A DNA stretch of 64,000 nucleotides, from positions 420,879-484,878 of the forward strand of contig NZ_FNIY01000004.1 of NCBI RefSeq assembly GCF_900104355.1, given 5' to 3'. This document shows, in pieces, positions 25,183-33,485 of the stretch. The notes beneath the pieces are model-generated. The model did not search any database and was not told the DNA's origin. It saw nothing but the letters and a program-made list of their open reading frames with translations. The translations under genes and the position numbers were made by a program. The stretch's first letter is position 1. Each line of letters starts with the position of its first letter. The DNA comes from Phyllobacterium sp. OV277 (GTDB lineage Bacteria > Pseudomonadota > Alphaproteobacteria > Rhizobiales > Rhizobiaceae).

Positions 25183-26493
25183 CTAATCAAGATCAACATG
25201 CTCCCACGGCGTCCGGTTTTGTGGCTGATAGTCCCTGATACTCATTTTCTGCGGTGCGTAATTGCCGTTTAGAAATACATCGGCTTCGTCATCTCGCCTG
25301 TTGGGAACAGCTGTGCGAGCAAGATTACGAATCCGATCGTCGCCAGTATAATGGTATCTCCCGCGATTAAGCCATTCAGCGTAATTCCCACCCGGATTCC
25401 ATTCTTGTCCGTTTTTCTTTTTCCCGGTTTTATCAATAATTCCTGGACCTCTATTATAAGCAACATCTGATAACGCATCGTATTCGTTCTTATAAAGCGG
25501 TACATGAATAACTTTTTCTACATTTTTCCGATGCTCTGGATACGTCTTGTTCTTGAATAAATCGATCGCATCTTGATCAGTTATACCGTTGACATATTTC
25601 ATTTCTTCCATTGCATTAGTCAGATCCTTGCCCTTAAGCCCTGTCGCGGGGCCAACAGCAGATACAATGTTATCAACCGTCACCGGTTGACCGTTATCTC
25701 TTAAATACTGGACTGTCTGATCAACCTTCGTTTGATCCATGACGAACGCTTTTTCGTGTACCAGTTTACCAATACCTATCGTGACGTTTCCTGTAGCAGC
25801 ACCGTCACTATCATACTCATTGCGCCGCAAAGCTTCTCTGGATGCGGTAAAGTCCTCGCCATCCTTTGTAATCGCCCATGGCTTCCATAGGCGTTTAGTG
25901 GTGACTTTCTCAATCTTTTCCACGGCAATCGGCGCAATGGCATAGGGGATATTCCCTAAAGGTGCTTCGTCATATGCGTTTTCGGCTTCAGACTGGTCTT
26001 CTGGATAGCCATCGCTCTTGTTTCGATGCCCTAAATAAAGATAAATCGTCTCAGCGGGATTGGCTGTGAAATACCGCTCGGTCAGCCCATTCTCGTCGGT
26101 TGCACCTGCATAAATATCGCCGGACAACTTGTATTTGACCGTGTAATACATCCCCTTGGATTTATTGCCGGTCCCTTTGTTGCAAAGATTGCCGTTGGCG
26201 TCCTTGACTTCAAAAGCGACGCTATACGGCTGGTTTTTATCACACGTTGCACAAGGCTTGGCCGTGCCTGTTTTCAGACTCTGCTGGCCTGCCACAACGA
26301 TGCCCCTCGCTTGTTGGGGCGTAAAACTCCCGGCCTCGCTGGCATTCTTGGCGAAGAACAGCGATGGACTGGGATAAGCAGCATTTCCTCCAAGCCCGCC
26401 CGCTCCAGAGAATACATCCGGTTGACCCATAAGAAAATCCGGGCGCATGGATGCCTGTGTATAGCCAGGAACAGAAGGGGGCTTATCGGTCAT
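25183..26493 (-). CDS. T6SS cargo effector with GH24 lysozyme-like domain
   Basis: A 436-residue protein. The N-terminal 200 residues are probably a loading and stabilising part, with a Cys pair in CATCDKNQPYSVAFEVKDAN and a beta-rich segment. The C-terminal part (about 215-390) resembles phage-type lysozyme (GH24): candidate catalytic Glu 220 in SREALRRNEYDSD, Tyr 227 seven residues on, Asp 228/230, and Thr 238 in NVTIGIGKLV, with the later helix YKNEYDALSDVAYNRGPGII. It would cleave the glycan chains of a rival's peptidoglycan once delivered to the periplasm. Spacing from Glu to Thr is two residues longer than in T4 lysozyme. The gene order spike-adaptor-effector-Sel1 protein supports the role. 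No signal peptide is present, as expected for T6SS cargo. Confidence 0.82.
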   Translation of the reverse strand: MTDKPPSVPGYTQASMRPDFLMGQPDVFSGAGGLGGNAAYPSPSLFFAKNASEAGSFTPQQARGIVVAGQQSLKTGTAKPCATCDKNQPYSVAFEVKDANGNLCNKGTGNKSKGMYYTVKYKLSGDIYAGATDENGLTERYFTANPAETIYLYLGHRNKSDGYPEDQSEAENAYDEAPLGNIPYAIAPIAVEKIEKVTTKRLWKPWAITKDGEDFTASREALRRNEYDSDGAATGNVTIGIGKLVHEKAFVMDQTKVDQTVQYLRDNGQPVTVDNIVSAVGPATGLKGKDLTNAMEEMKYVNGITDQDAIDLFKNKTYPEHRKNVEKVIHVPLYKNEYDALSDVAYNRGPGIIDKTGKKKNGQEWNPGGNYAEWLNRGRYHYTGDDRIRNLARTAVPNRRDDEADVFLNGNYAPQKMSIRDYQPQNRTPWEHVDLD

Positions 26494-26525
26494 TCATCGA
26501 CTCGCTTCTATGGTGGACTGATTAT

Positions 26526-27545
26526 TCACTTTGCCGTCTTGTTGGTCATGTCGGACAGATTATCCATTAATTTGTAAATCTTATCATCCGGAGTTCCGTC
26601 CTCCGGGTGACCTTGCAGATATTCACGGGTGAACGGTCGTCTTGCGATTTCACTCTCGCTGTTAAGCATCAGCCATGCCCAGTAACCAATGGCCCGCTCG
26701 TCCTTCAGCCCAAAACTTTCACCGTTCTTCTCGCTGGCTGTCACGAACTGCAACAGTTCGCGGTCATTCATACCGGCTGTAGCCTGTGGATCATTGTCTC
26801 GCAGGAATTGGGCGATCCGCATATGCGAAGCATCACTGCGAACCTGTTGAAGTTCGGCAATTTGCAGGGGATCGATCCGCAACGGACCGCGCGGCGCAAT
26901 CGGTAGCGCTGCCGGTCGTGGTGCAGAACGGGAACCTCCATAATCGGGTGCATACATCATGATGTGACTGGCAGGACCGAACAGACGGGCAAACTGAGCT
27001 TCATCGAGGAGCGGCAACAGTGCGACCAGAACACTCGGATCCCAATGCCGGAACAGAACGCTTTCCTCACTGGCTGCTAGTGACACACCATCCTCTTTTG
27101 CGGGCAGCGGTTCATAGCCTGGAATCGCATCCGATGGGATCATAACCATGTTGATAGTCCGCAAATGCCGGTGTAGCGCATCTTCGCCGGAGGGACATGA
27201 CCAGAAAACCATGGAATCCATCTCGCCCGACAGACTGTAAAGACAGTAAAGGTCTTCTTTCCCATCAACAGGTACAAGCCAGCCACCTGCCCGCTCGACT
27301 TCCACATCTGCATGTTCCAGGAATAGCGAACGACCGGATAAGCCCATATGGTCTAACTGCCTTGGCAAATCTCCATAACGACCGCCATCGACAACCGCAA
27401 AGATTGGTTTTGGTATGTCGAGAACATCGCTGAACAGCTGCTTCAGCTGCGCCGGCAAGGGCCTTTCTTCAAACGTCGCTGTCCCGGCGGACTCACTGTC
27501 TTCGGTACTCTCAATAGTGCCTCTCGCCACAGTATCGCTATTCAT
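26526..27545 (-). CDS. DUF4123-family T6SS effector adaptor (Tap/TEC)
   Basis: A 339-residue protein. The central part has the DUF4123 pattern: PIFAVVDGGRYGDLPRQLDH, GRSLFLEHADVEVERAGGWL, then LHRHLRTINMVMIP and VLFRHWDPSVLVALLPLLDE with FARLFGPASHIM. Adaptors of this family bind a cargo effector and load it on the tip of a specific VgrG. It overlaps the end of vgrG by 8 bases and is followed after 32 bases by the effector gene. The C-terminal 90 residues (from DNDPQATAGMNDRELLQFVT) form a helical module also present at the end of other adaptors. Confidence 0.88.
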   Translation of the reverse strand: MNSDTVARGTIESTEDSESAGTATFEERPLPAQLKQLFSDVLDIPKPIFAVVDGGRYGDLPRQLDHMGLSGRSLFLEHADVEVERAGGWLVPVDGKEDLYCLYSLSGEMDSMVFWSCPSGEDALHRHLRTINMVMIPSDAIPGYEPLPAKEDGVSLAASEESVLFRHWDPSVLVALLPLLDEAQFARLFGPASHIMMYAPDYGGSRSAPRPAALPIAPRGPLRIDPLQIAELQQVRSDASHMRIAQFLRDNDPQATAGMNDRELLQFVTASEKNGESFGLKDERAIGYWAWLMLNSESEIARRPFTREYLQGHPEDGTPDDKIYKLMDNLSDMTNKTAK

Positions 27546-29640
27546 CCGAACCTGCCTTGACGAAGGCTGGACCCTGCGCCGACATCTTCTTCAGGCACTG
27601 CGAGGGTGGCACTGGAGCCTTCCCCGGAACAAGCGCCGGGGAATAGAGAACCGGCCCTGGCCCTATGGTCAATTGTGCTCCACCACCCTTGGCAATCGTC
27701 ATTTGCGGAGCAGAGATAATGATAGTGCCACCCTTGTCCATTTCAAGGCGCGCATCGCCCACCTTTACGCGGAAGGTATCGCCTGCCTTGATTTCAAACA
27801 CCTTGCCTGCCTCGATGGAAATGTTTTCGCCCGCCAGATAATTCAAGTTCCTACCAATATTCTCCTGCTTATTAGCGCCAACGACTACCAGTTGATCCAT
27901 ACCCACAAAGGTGGATTTAAAAACGCCCACCTGTTCACTCGAAACCTGGCCCACCGTACGCGAAAAGCCTGAGCCAACCGAAAGCGTTTTGTTGATGCCG
28001 ATCGTCTCGGTGTGATTGCTGCCAACACTGATCGACTTGTTGCGCCCGACATCTTCCGATTGGTCGTTCCCCACATTTTTTGAACGGTCATGCAGAATGT
28101 CTATGTTCATGTCCTTCTGACCGTGAATGTAGATTTCTTCCTTTTCCTTTTCATCCTCAAATGAAAGCTCGTTGAAACCTTGTCCCTTGTGAGTGTTGGT
28201 ACGGAATACGGACTTTGTCTTATGCTCCGGTAGCGTATACGGTACCTTGGTGCTCGGATTGGGCACTATACCTGTCACGACGGGGCGGTCGGGATCGCCT
28301 TCGAGATAGGTAACCATGACTTCCATGCCGACGCGTGGAATGATTTGTGATCCGAAGGTGCTTCCAGCCCATGATTGCATGACGCGGATCCAGCAGGTGT
28401 CGGAACCGTCTTTTTTGGTGCGGTTGCGCTGCCACGGGAACCAGACCTTGATCCGCCCGTATTCGTCCGGATGGATTTCCTCTCCCGGGGGGCCTGCAAC
28501 GATGGCAACTTGCGAACCATCAACGCGTGGGTTGGGCGTATGACGATGCGGCGTTGCGGGCAGCCGGCTGGGAAGCGCGATGAATGAATTGCTGTAATCC
28601 AGTTCACCGTCCTGCACCGTCTCGTAGGAATGATCGACTATATGATGGACAATTGCGGTGACCACATACTCTTCAAAGACATGATCGGCGTGTGCTACTT
28701 CATAGGGCTTGAAACGCCGTCCTGCAGCCAGTGTTCTGACGGTCGAATGTCCTTCGATCTTCTCGTGGTCTGCTTCGACCGCCTGCATGCGCAATTTTGA
28801 GGCTTGATCATTGGTGGATTGGTCTAGGGCCTTTGATGGATAGTGAAAAAGCTCGTACTCGGCATTCTTCGGCAGTGACACAAGGGAGGGAGTCGTTGCC
28901 CCTTGCGGGCCCTTGGGCATTTCAAAATTCCAATCACCTCCGGCGCGCTTTCCCGGCGTGAATTGATAATCTCTGGCAAACTCGCTGATGTGATTCCTGT
29001 CGGTTGAGCCTGCCGCAAACCTGACATCGGTTTCTGGCCCTTTCGTATAGCCATAGGGATGACTGGCCATGTGAAGGGTATGTTCACCATCCTTGTGCTC
29101 AAACCAGTAGAACAGACCATCATATTCCAAACGCCGGGTTAGGTAAGCAAGGTCCGTTTCATTCCATTGCACGGAATAATGGATTGGGACCGGAGGCGTC
29201 ACAACACCGCCGGTAACGGCTGCCTTAATCCCATGTTCGGACAGGAGAGTTTCAGCGACCTGAAGTGTCGTCATATCCATCCAGATGCGGCAGTCCGAGC
29301 GCTGGGACAGCAGCCAAAATTGCGGGCGGATGGTCAGTTTGTAGGAGCGAAGTCCTCGGGAAACAGGCGGGCCTTCCCGAAACCCCGTTATAAGTCCGTT
29401 CCATGGTCGGCGCTCGCCATAGGCGATCTCAATGGAAACATCAGCCAACGTGCCAACGAGTTCTTCGGGCCTGATGTCGGTTTGCTTGGATTTGACGTCA
29501 ATTCCGATCACGAACAAGCCGTTGATCTCTTCGTGAATATCCATCTTTTCAGCAAGAAGAACATCTGTACCAAGCGACGTCGAGATGCGAAGAATGCGAT
29601 CAGCCTGAATCAAACCAGCGTCCGAGAACTCATATTCCAT
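27538..29640 (-). CDS. vgrG: T6SS spike protein VgrG (TssI)
   Basis: A 700-residue spike protein. The gp27-like part (about 1-370) includes QFWLLSQRSDCRIWMDMTTL, VQWNETDLAYLTRRLEYDGL and YWFEHKDGEHTL. The gp5-like OB part follows (PPGEEIHPDEYGRIKVWFPW, CWIRVMQSWAGSTFGSQIIP, GMEVMVTYLEGDPDRPVVTG). The C-terminal needle is a row of V-G-x-N/D repeats (DVGRNKSISVGSNHTETIGI), ending in a short Pro-rich tail. Start: ATG 29640 is chosen because GAGG lies 5-6 bases before it; a frame seven codons longer begins at 29661. It heads the cargo operon vgrG-DUF4123-effector-Sel1. No other T6SS structural gene is in the window, so this is an orphan spike island that must use a machine encoded elsewhere. Confidence 0.95.
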   Translation of the reverse strand: MEYEFSDAGLIQADRILRISTSLGTDVLLAEKMDIHEEINGLFVIGIDVKSKQTDIRPEELVGTLADVSIEIAYGERRPWNGLITGFREGPPVSRGLRSYKLTIRPQFWLLSQRSDCRIWMDMTTLQVAETLLSEHGIKAAVTGGVVTPPVPIHYSVQWNETDLAYLTRRLEYDGLFYWFEHKDGEHTLHMASHPYGYTKGPETDVRFAAGSTDRNHISEFARDYQFTPGKRAGGDWNFEMPKGPQGATTPSLVSLPKNAEYELFHYPSKALDQSTNDQASKLRMQAVEADHEKIEGHSTVRTLAAGRRFKPYEVAHADHVFEEYVVTAIVHHIVDHSYETVQDGELDYSNSFIALPSRLPATPHRHTPNPRVDGSQVAIVAGPPGEEIHPDEYGRIKVWFPWQRNRTKKDGSDTCWIRVMQSWAGSTFGSQIIPRVGMEVMVTYLEGDPDRPVVTGIVPNPSTKVPYTLPEHKTKSVFRTNTHKGQGFNELSFEDEKEKEEIYIHGQKDMNIDILHDRSKNVGNDQSEDVGRNKSISVGSNHTETIGINKTLSVGSGFSRTVGQVSSEQVGVFKSTFVGMDQLVVVGANKQENIGRNLNYLAGENISIEAGKVFEIKAGDTFRVKVGDARLEMDKGGTIIISAPQMTIAKGGGAQLTIGPGPVLYSPALVPGKAPVPPSQCLKKMSAQGPAFVKAGSDE

Positions 29641-30392
29641 GCACACCTCAACATAGTTCAAGTCTAGGTCAACACTCTTTCGATTGTTTTTAGGTTGTCG
29701 GGAAAGCTACGTCGAGTGTTAAATCCGCTATAGTTCAATCAATTATAAAAGATCACTATCAATGGGAACAAATGTCATTTCATTGACCTAATTGTTCTCT
29801 GCGCCCGGGCAATGGCTTATCAATTGAAGCATTTAATGCACTTTGGTGTAGCCGAAGTCTGCGGCCAATCACGTCGGCCGCTGTACGGCAAGCCAGTCCG
29901 TTTGGAGTACGGGTGTCAGAGTGAGACTGACGGGGTTCAACGATATTCTACTGCTTAAGTGTTGTAGCAGCGGACCGTCGGATCTCATCCCTCAAAGCGG
30001 TCATTGTCGGCATTAGTTCAGCTACCACAACGACGCATAGACGATGCATACCCATGCCTCACCTGAAATCTCCCTTGAAATGCTACGCCTTGAGAGGATT
30101 CGAACCGAAAGCCATGCAATTAACAAAAGGCTTCGCCAAATCCGATGCCACGGATCGCAGTACGGAATTTATGGAACTCAGCGAATTGCGTAAATGTCTA
30201 CTGCCCTTGCACTTTGCTTTCTTTCGAGCCCACATTTGACTGGGCTTGAGCACATTAGGAGCTGGTGAAACTCAACACCAATAGGCCCGAACGTGCGATC
30301 TTGGCCATTTGAAAGACCAGACGAGGTACGCGGCGCGAATAGACATGTTCGGCGCGCGATATCCCGACGGCATCAATGTGCCATTCGCAGGG
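29641..30392. other. Non-coding region upstream of vgrG
   Basis: About 750 bases with no gene I can support. It should hold the vgrG promoter; the stretch at 29700-29800 is AT-rich. A tRNA-like GGATTCGAACC at 30096-30106 lacks any supporting stem. The rest is probably decayed DNA between two effector remnants. Confidence 0.45.
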
Positions 30393-30905
30393 TCAAAATA
30401 TGGGGACTAACCGTCCTCCATAGGCCTCCTTCTCGAATTCAGCACCTGCTTCCCCCGGGAGAGACGTGCCATCCTTGAAATCTCCCCAATGAACCATCTC
30501 ATGCAGAACCGTGCGTTCAATCATAAGACGCATTGTTTCGGGGTCTTCATATATGCCCGACTTCTCGATACTGTCACAAACACTCAATGCGATAAAAACG
30601 GTATTCTTGTACCTATGATCAAACTGGCCTTTCAACATGTGGCCAGGTTTTCGTTTCTGGGGTGTTTGAACCATAGCCCGGCAGTCTATCGTGGGCAGGC
30701 TGCCGAGTGTCAGAGCAGAGTTGGCGGCCACCTCGCTTAGCTGAGAGTGCCGCATGAACGCCTTGAATATCTTTGTGTTATACTTTGTCTTCGGAATATT
30801 TTCGGATATCCATTTTGATAAATTTGGATAGTCTTTAATCATTCGAGATGAAAGTTTCATACTTTTACCCTGTGGCTTTGATCCGCGGACAATTACACCG
30901 GCCAT
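30393..30905 (-). CDS. Toxin-like zinc metallopeptidase domain (HExxH), probably a remnant
   Basis: A 170-residue protein with a zincin motif: RTVLHEMVHWGDFKDGT gives HExxH, and GEAGAEFEKEAYGG downstream offers the third Glu ligand. A similar pattern is found in the toxin metallopeptidase domains at the C-terminal end of polymorphic toxins and T6SS cargo. Here the domain stands almost alone: the ATG at 30905 is followed upstream at once by a decayed transposase tail, so the N-terminal delivery part was probably cut off by the insertion. A frame continues upstream to 31052 but there it only mirrors the transposase in antisense. No immunity gene is visible. It lies 750 bases upstream of the VgrG operon on the same strand. 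Confidence 0.6.
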   Translation of the reverse strand: MAGVIVRGSKPQGKSMKLSSRMIKDYPNLSKWISENIPKTKYNTKIFKAFMRHSQLSEVAANSALTLGSLPTIDCRAMVQTPQKRKPGHMLKGQFDHRYKNTVFIALSVCDSIEKSGIYEDPETMRLMIERTVLHEMVHWGDFKDGTSLPGEAGAEFEKEAYGGRLVPIF

Positions 30906-30917
30906 ATTAATTGGCAA

Positions 30918-31172
30918 GCGTGGGGAGATCGCGCGACTAAGGCTCTGTTGGAGCGGATATCCTCTGCCTTTGTCGAAGCGACGGTGAACACCGTTATCAG
31001 CAAGCGTTTCGCCAAAAAACAATAGATGCAATGGACCAAGCAGGGTGCGCATCTGCTATTGCAGACGCGGACAAAGACACTGGACGGATCGCTTAGATCG
31101 ACCCTCGAGGGTTGGTATCCGGGTATGGCAAACCACACCGATCAGAACCGCCGTCGCAGAGCGGCCGCGTGA
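30918..31172 (+). mobile_element. C-terminal remnant of a transposase gene (with in-frame stop)
   Basis: The plus strand reads LERISSAFVEATVNTVISKR, FAKKQ, a TAG stop at 31023-31025, then MQWTKQGAHLLLQTRTKTLD and a final EGWYPG to a TGA at 31170-31172. The QMQWTKxGAHLLLQ-type block is common at the C-terminus of an IS transposase group (I think of the ISKra4 kind, but cannot confirm). Only about 80 codons remain; a single C to T change (CAG to TAG) would explain the stop. No terminal inverted repeats are seen. Confidence 0.65.
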
Positions 31173-31273
31173 TGCCCCACAACTTTATACGGCCCCCTAA
31201 GAGACCGCTACGCGCCACGCTCCCAACAAACGGATGTGTGAATTTTTTACACGTACTTTTAAGCTGCCCGATC

Positions 31274-32017
31274 TTAGGCCGAATTGCTTGCCTGCTTCGC
31301 ACTGGAAGCTGCTGGAAGCGGTTTAATCCGAGGGAAATCATAACCATTTACCTTGGATGTCATATATCCCGCCCCGACCAGCGCTTCGGCAACCTTGACG
31401 GCTGCCGTGACGCCGTCAATGACGGGAATACCGGTCGCAGCGCTGAGCCGGTCACACAACAGAGACATACCGGCACAGCCAAGAACGATCGCTTCTGCGC
31501 GGTCTTCCTGCTTCGCCTTGTCGATCTCCATCACAAGCAGACGCTCTGCCTCGACCGGGTCTTCATCCAGTCCCAGCACCGGCAGATTGATGGCGCGCAC
31601 ATTGCGGCAATGGTGATTCGCTCCGTAGGCGCTTACGAGATCTTCGATGATCGGGATGGAACGAGGCAATGTGGTGATTACCGTGAAACGCCGGCTGATC
31701 GTCATCGCAATCTGTATGGCCGCCTGGCAGATACCGATAACAGGCCCGCTCGCAATCTCACGCGCCGCATGCAAACCGGGATCATCAAAGCAGGCAATGA
31801 CATAGGCATCCACGCCCTGTGCCTGCCCTTTTCGTATTTCGGAAAGCATTGACGGAACAGCCATAGCCTCATCGGCCCCACCTTCAATGCTCACCGGGGT
31901 ATCCAGAGGATTAACCGCTGTAATGTGCGTTGTCGGGTAGGCAACTCGGATTGCGCTTTCCAGAACCTGGGAAGTCATGGACGCGGTGGAATTTGGATTG
32001 ATGAGAAGAATATGCAC
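31274..32017 (-). CDS. Hydantoin racemase / Asp-Glu racemase family protein
   Basis: A 247-residue cofactor-independent racemase. The N-terminus MHILLINPNSTASMTSQVLE is the hallmark of hydantoin racemases (HyuE/HyuA group), with the two catalytic Cys in VIACFDDPG and AIVLGCAGMSLL. It would interconvert the stereoisomers of a 5-substituted hydantoin or a related cyclic compound. It follows the flavin-reductase-like gene after 22 bases on the same strand. Together with the two amidohydrolases encoded in the neighbouring operon it points to hydantoin or ureide catabolism. Asp/Glu or maleate-type activity is a less likely alternative. Confidence 0.85.
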   Translation of the reverse strand: MHILLINPNSTASMTSQVLESAIRVAYPTTHITAVNPLDTPVSIEGGADEAMAVPSMLSEIRKGQAQGVDAYVIACFDDPGLHAAREIASGPVIGICQAAIQIAMTISRRFTVITTLPRSIPIIEDLVSAYGANHHCRNVRAINLPVLGLDEDPVEAERLLVMEIDKAKQEDRAEAIVLGCAGMSLLCDRLSAATGIPVIDGVTAAVKVAEALVGAGYMTSKVNGYDFPRIKPLPAASSAKQASNSA

Positions 32018-32039
32018 GGTCGAGTTCCTTCAGCGCCAC

Positions 32040-32669
32040 TCAGTCGCGGCGGGATTTGATAAAATCGGCAATTGGCGGAGGCGCCAGAACGAACTGTCGA
32101 TCGGAGGTGATGTAATTATCGGCGTGGAGACGGGCGATGGGTTGATAAACGTCCGGATTGACGTAGCGCCCCTCCGCATCGAGGCAATCACGGCGCACAT
32201 GCATGTGGACGACTTCGCCAAGGACAAGCACCCGCTTCGGAAATTCGATCAGGCGCTCGACACGGCATTCCAGGGCGCAGGGAGCCGTGGCGGCATAGGT
32301 GGCATCGATCTGGTTGCATGCGGCAGCCTCCAGACCGGCCATTTCCAGCTCGTCCACCTCACTGTCGAAACCCAACCCGCAAATAAGCATCTGCTGCGCC
32401 ATACTCATGTCGACCATGTTGACGGCAAACTCACCCGTGCGGCGGATATTGGCGATCGTGTCTTTCTCTTCCCCGGACGGCCGTGGCTGTACGCCGAGGA
32501 TCAGAATCGGCGGATCATGCGAGAACACATTGAAGAAGCTCATGGGAGCCGCATTGCTACGACCGGCGCTTGATCTGGTGGTTACCAAGGCGATCGGCCG
32601 CGGGCCGATAAAATTCGTCAGCAGACGATATCGGCTCTCCGGCTCAAGCTCTGTAAAATCAAACTGCAT
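32040..32669 (-). CDS. Flavin reductase-like FMN-binding split-barrel protein
   Basis: A 209-residue protein of the flavin reductase/DIM6-NTAB class: YRLLTNFIGPRPIALVTTRS, AAPMSFFNVFSHDPPILILG, then DTIANIRRTGEFAVNMVD, a typical FMN-binding order. Members are flavin reductases or FMN-containing oxidoreductases. It is the first gene after the operator at 32713-32730 and is co-transcribed with the hydantoin-racemase gene. A partner monooxygenase is not in the window, so its precise role here is open. Confidence 0.85.
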   Translation of the reverse strand: MQFDFTELEPESRYRLLTNFIGPRPIALVTTRSSAGRSNAAPMSFFNVFSHDPPILILGVQPRPSGEEKDTIANIRRTGEFAVNMVDMSMAQQMLICGLGFDSEVDELEMAGLEAAACNQIDATYAATAPCALECRVERLIEFPKRVLVLGEVVHMHVRRDCLDAEGRYVNPDVYQPIARLHADNYITSDRQFVLAPPPIADFIKSRRD

Positions 32670-32712
32670 TCCGACTCTCCCGTTTCGCTATATATAGTAT
32701 ACAATTAATAGA

Positions 32713-32730
32713 ATTATTGTCTACAATAAT
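32713..32730. promoter_or_regulatory. Palindromic operator, probable GntR/FCD binding site 1
   Basis: ATTATTGT-CT-ACAATAAT has perfect 8-bp arms. It lies between the divergent flavin-reductase-like gene (44 bases) and the GntR gene (66 bases), and the core ATTGTC-x-ACAAT is repeated at 43467-43478 before the transporter operon. A further half-site GTATACAAT is at about 32697-32705. FCD-type GntR proteins bind short palindromes of this sort. Confidence 0.6.
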
Positions 32731-32796
32731 GCAGACAAAACGAGTTGACATTTTCCGTTTGATCGCGATTGTCTGTCATGATCGGGAGACATGTAG

Positions 32797-33474
32797 ATGA
32801 CTGAACAAGCAGGGGCTTCAACACAGCAGATTGTTGAACGGGTATGGCTTTCTATTGCCGAGCGCAAGCTTCGACCCGGCGTGCAACTCAAGGAAGGGCA
32901 ACTGGCAGCGATCTTCGACGTCAGCCGCGCCCGCATCCGCCAGGCACTGGCTGCACTTGAACGGGATGGACTTGTCACAATCATCCCGAACCGCGGCGCA
33001 TTTGTCTGCCAGCCTTCGGTGGACGAAGCCCGGGATGTCTTTTTTGTGCGCCGTGCGGTCGAACGCTGCATTGTTGAGCGGCTTTGCAAATCAATCTCCA
33101 AGGTCAATGTCACGCGGCTGCGAACCCATGTTTCCAAGGAACGAACTGCCAATGCGCAGGATAGCACAACCGATATCATCAAGTTGTCAGGCGGCTTCCA
33201 TCTCTTGCTTGCAGAGGTCGCGAATTCGGACTTTCTTTTCGCCACGATGCGCGATCTGATCGCAAGAAGTTCCCTCATCACGGCGGTCTACCGCAACACC
33301 AACCGCTTCAATTGCGGGCCGGACGAGCACGCCGAAATCGTCGACGCAATCGCAAACGGCGATCTTTCCAAAGCAACAGGGCTCATGGAACACCACCTTG
33401 AGCATGTGGAGTCTGAGCTCGATCTGAGCGAAATCCGTGATCTTCCGCACGATCTGCGCTCGGCGCTCGCCTGA
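32797..33474 (+). CDS. GntR-family regulator, FadR/FCD subfamily
   Basis: A 225-residue regulator. The winged helix is at about 12-75 (RPGVQLKEGQLAAIFDVSRA, then IRQALAALERDGLVTIIPNR), and the FCD helical effector domain follows (ARDVFFVRRAVERCIVERLC, FHLLLAEVANSDFLFATMRD, DEHAEIVDAIANGDLSKATG, then MEHHLEHVESEL). The conserved His residues of FCD suggest a metal-assisted carboxylate ligand. It is read toward the ABC operon and ends 11 bases from it. Its own promoter region holds the palindrome also found in front of the binding-protein genes, so it probably represses both units until the substrate or a product is present. GGGAG before the ATG supports the start. Confidence 0.9.
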   Translation: MTEQAGASTQQIVERVWLSIAERKLRPGVQLKEGQLAAIFDVSRARIRQALAALERDGLVTIIPNRGAFVCQPSVDEARDVFFVRRAVERCIVERLCKSISKVNVTRLRTHVSKERTANAQDSTTDIIKLSGGFHLLLAEVANSDFLFATMRDLIARSSLITAVYRNTNRFNCGPDEHAEIVDAIANGDLSKATGLMEHHLEHVESELDLSEIRDLPHDLRSALA

Positions 33475-33485
33475 ACCGCTGACCA

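Noticed and set aside
30085..30125. GGATTCGAACC, tRNA T-loop-like sequence on the minus strand
   Set aside because: The flanking bases do not form a 5-bp T-stem, and no acceptor, D or anticodon arms are found nearby.
30054..30239. 61-codon plus-strand frame upstream of vgrG
   Set aside because: No family likeness and no ribosome-binding site, and it overlaps the tRNA-like decoy sequence; probably chance.
30906..31052. N-terminal extension of the metallopeptidase frame
   Set aside because: It is the antisense of the transposase remnant and therefore not part of the toxin domain.
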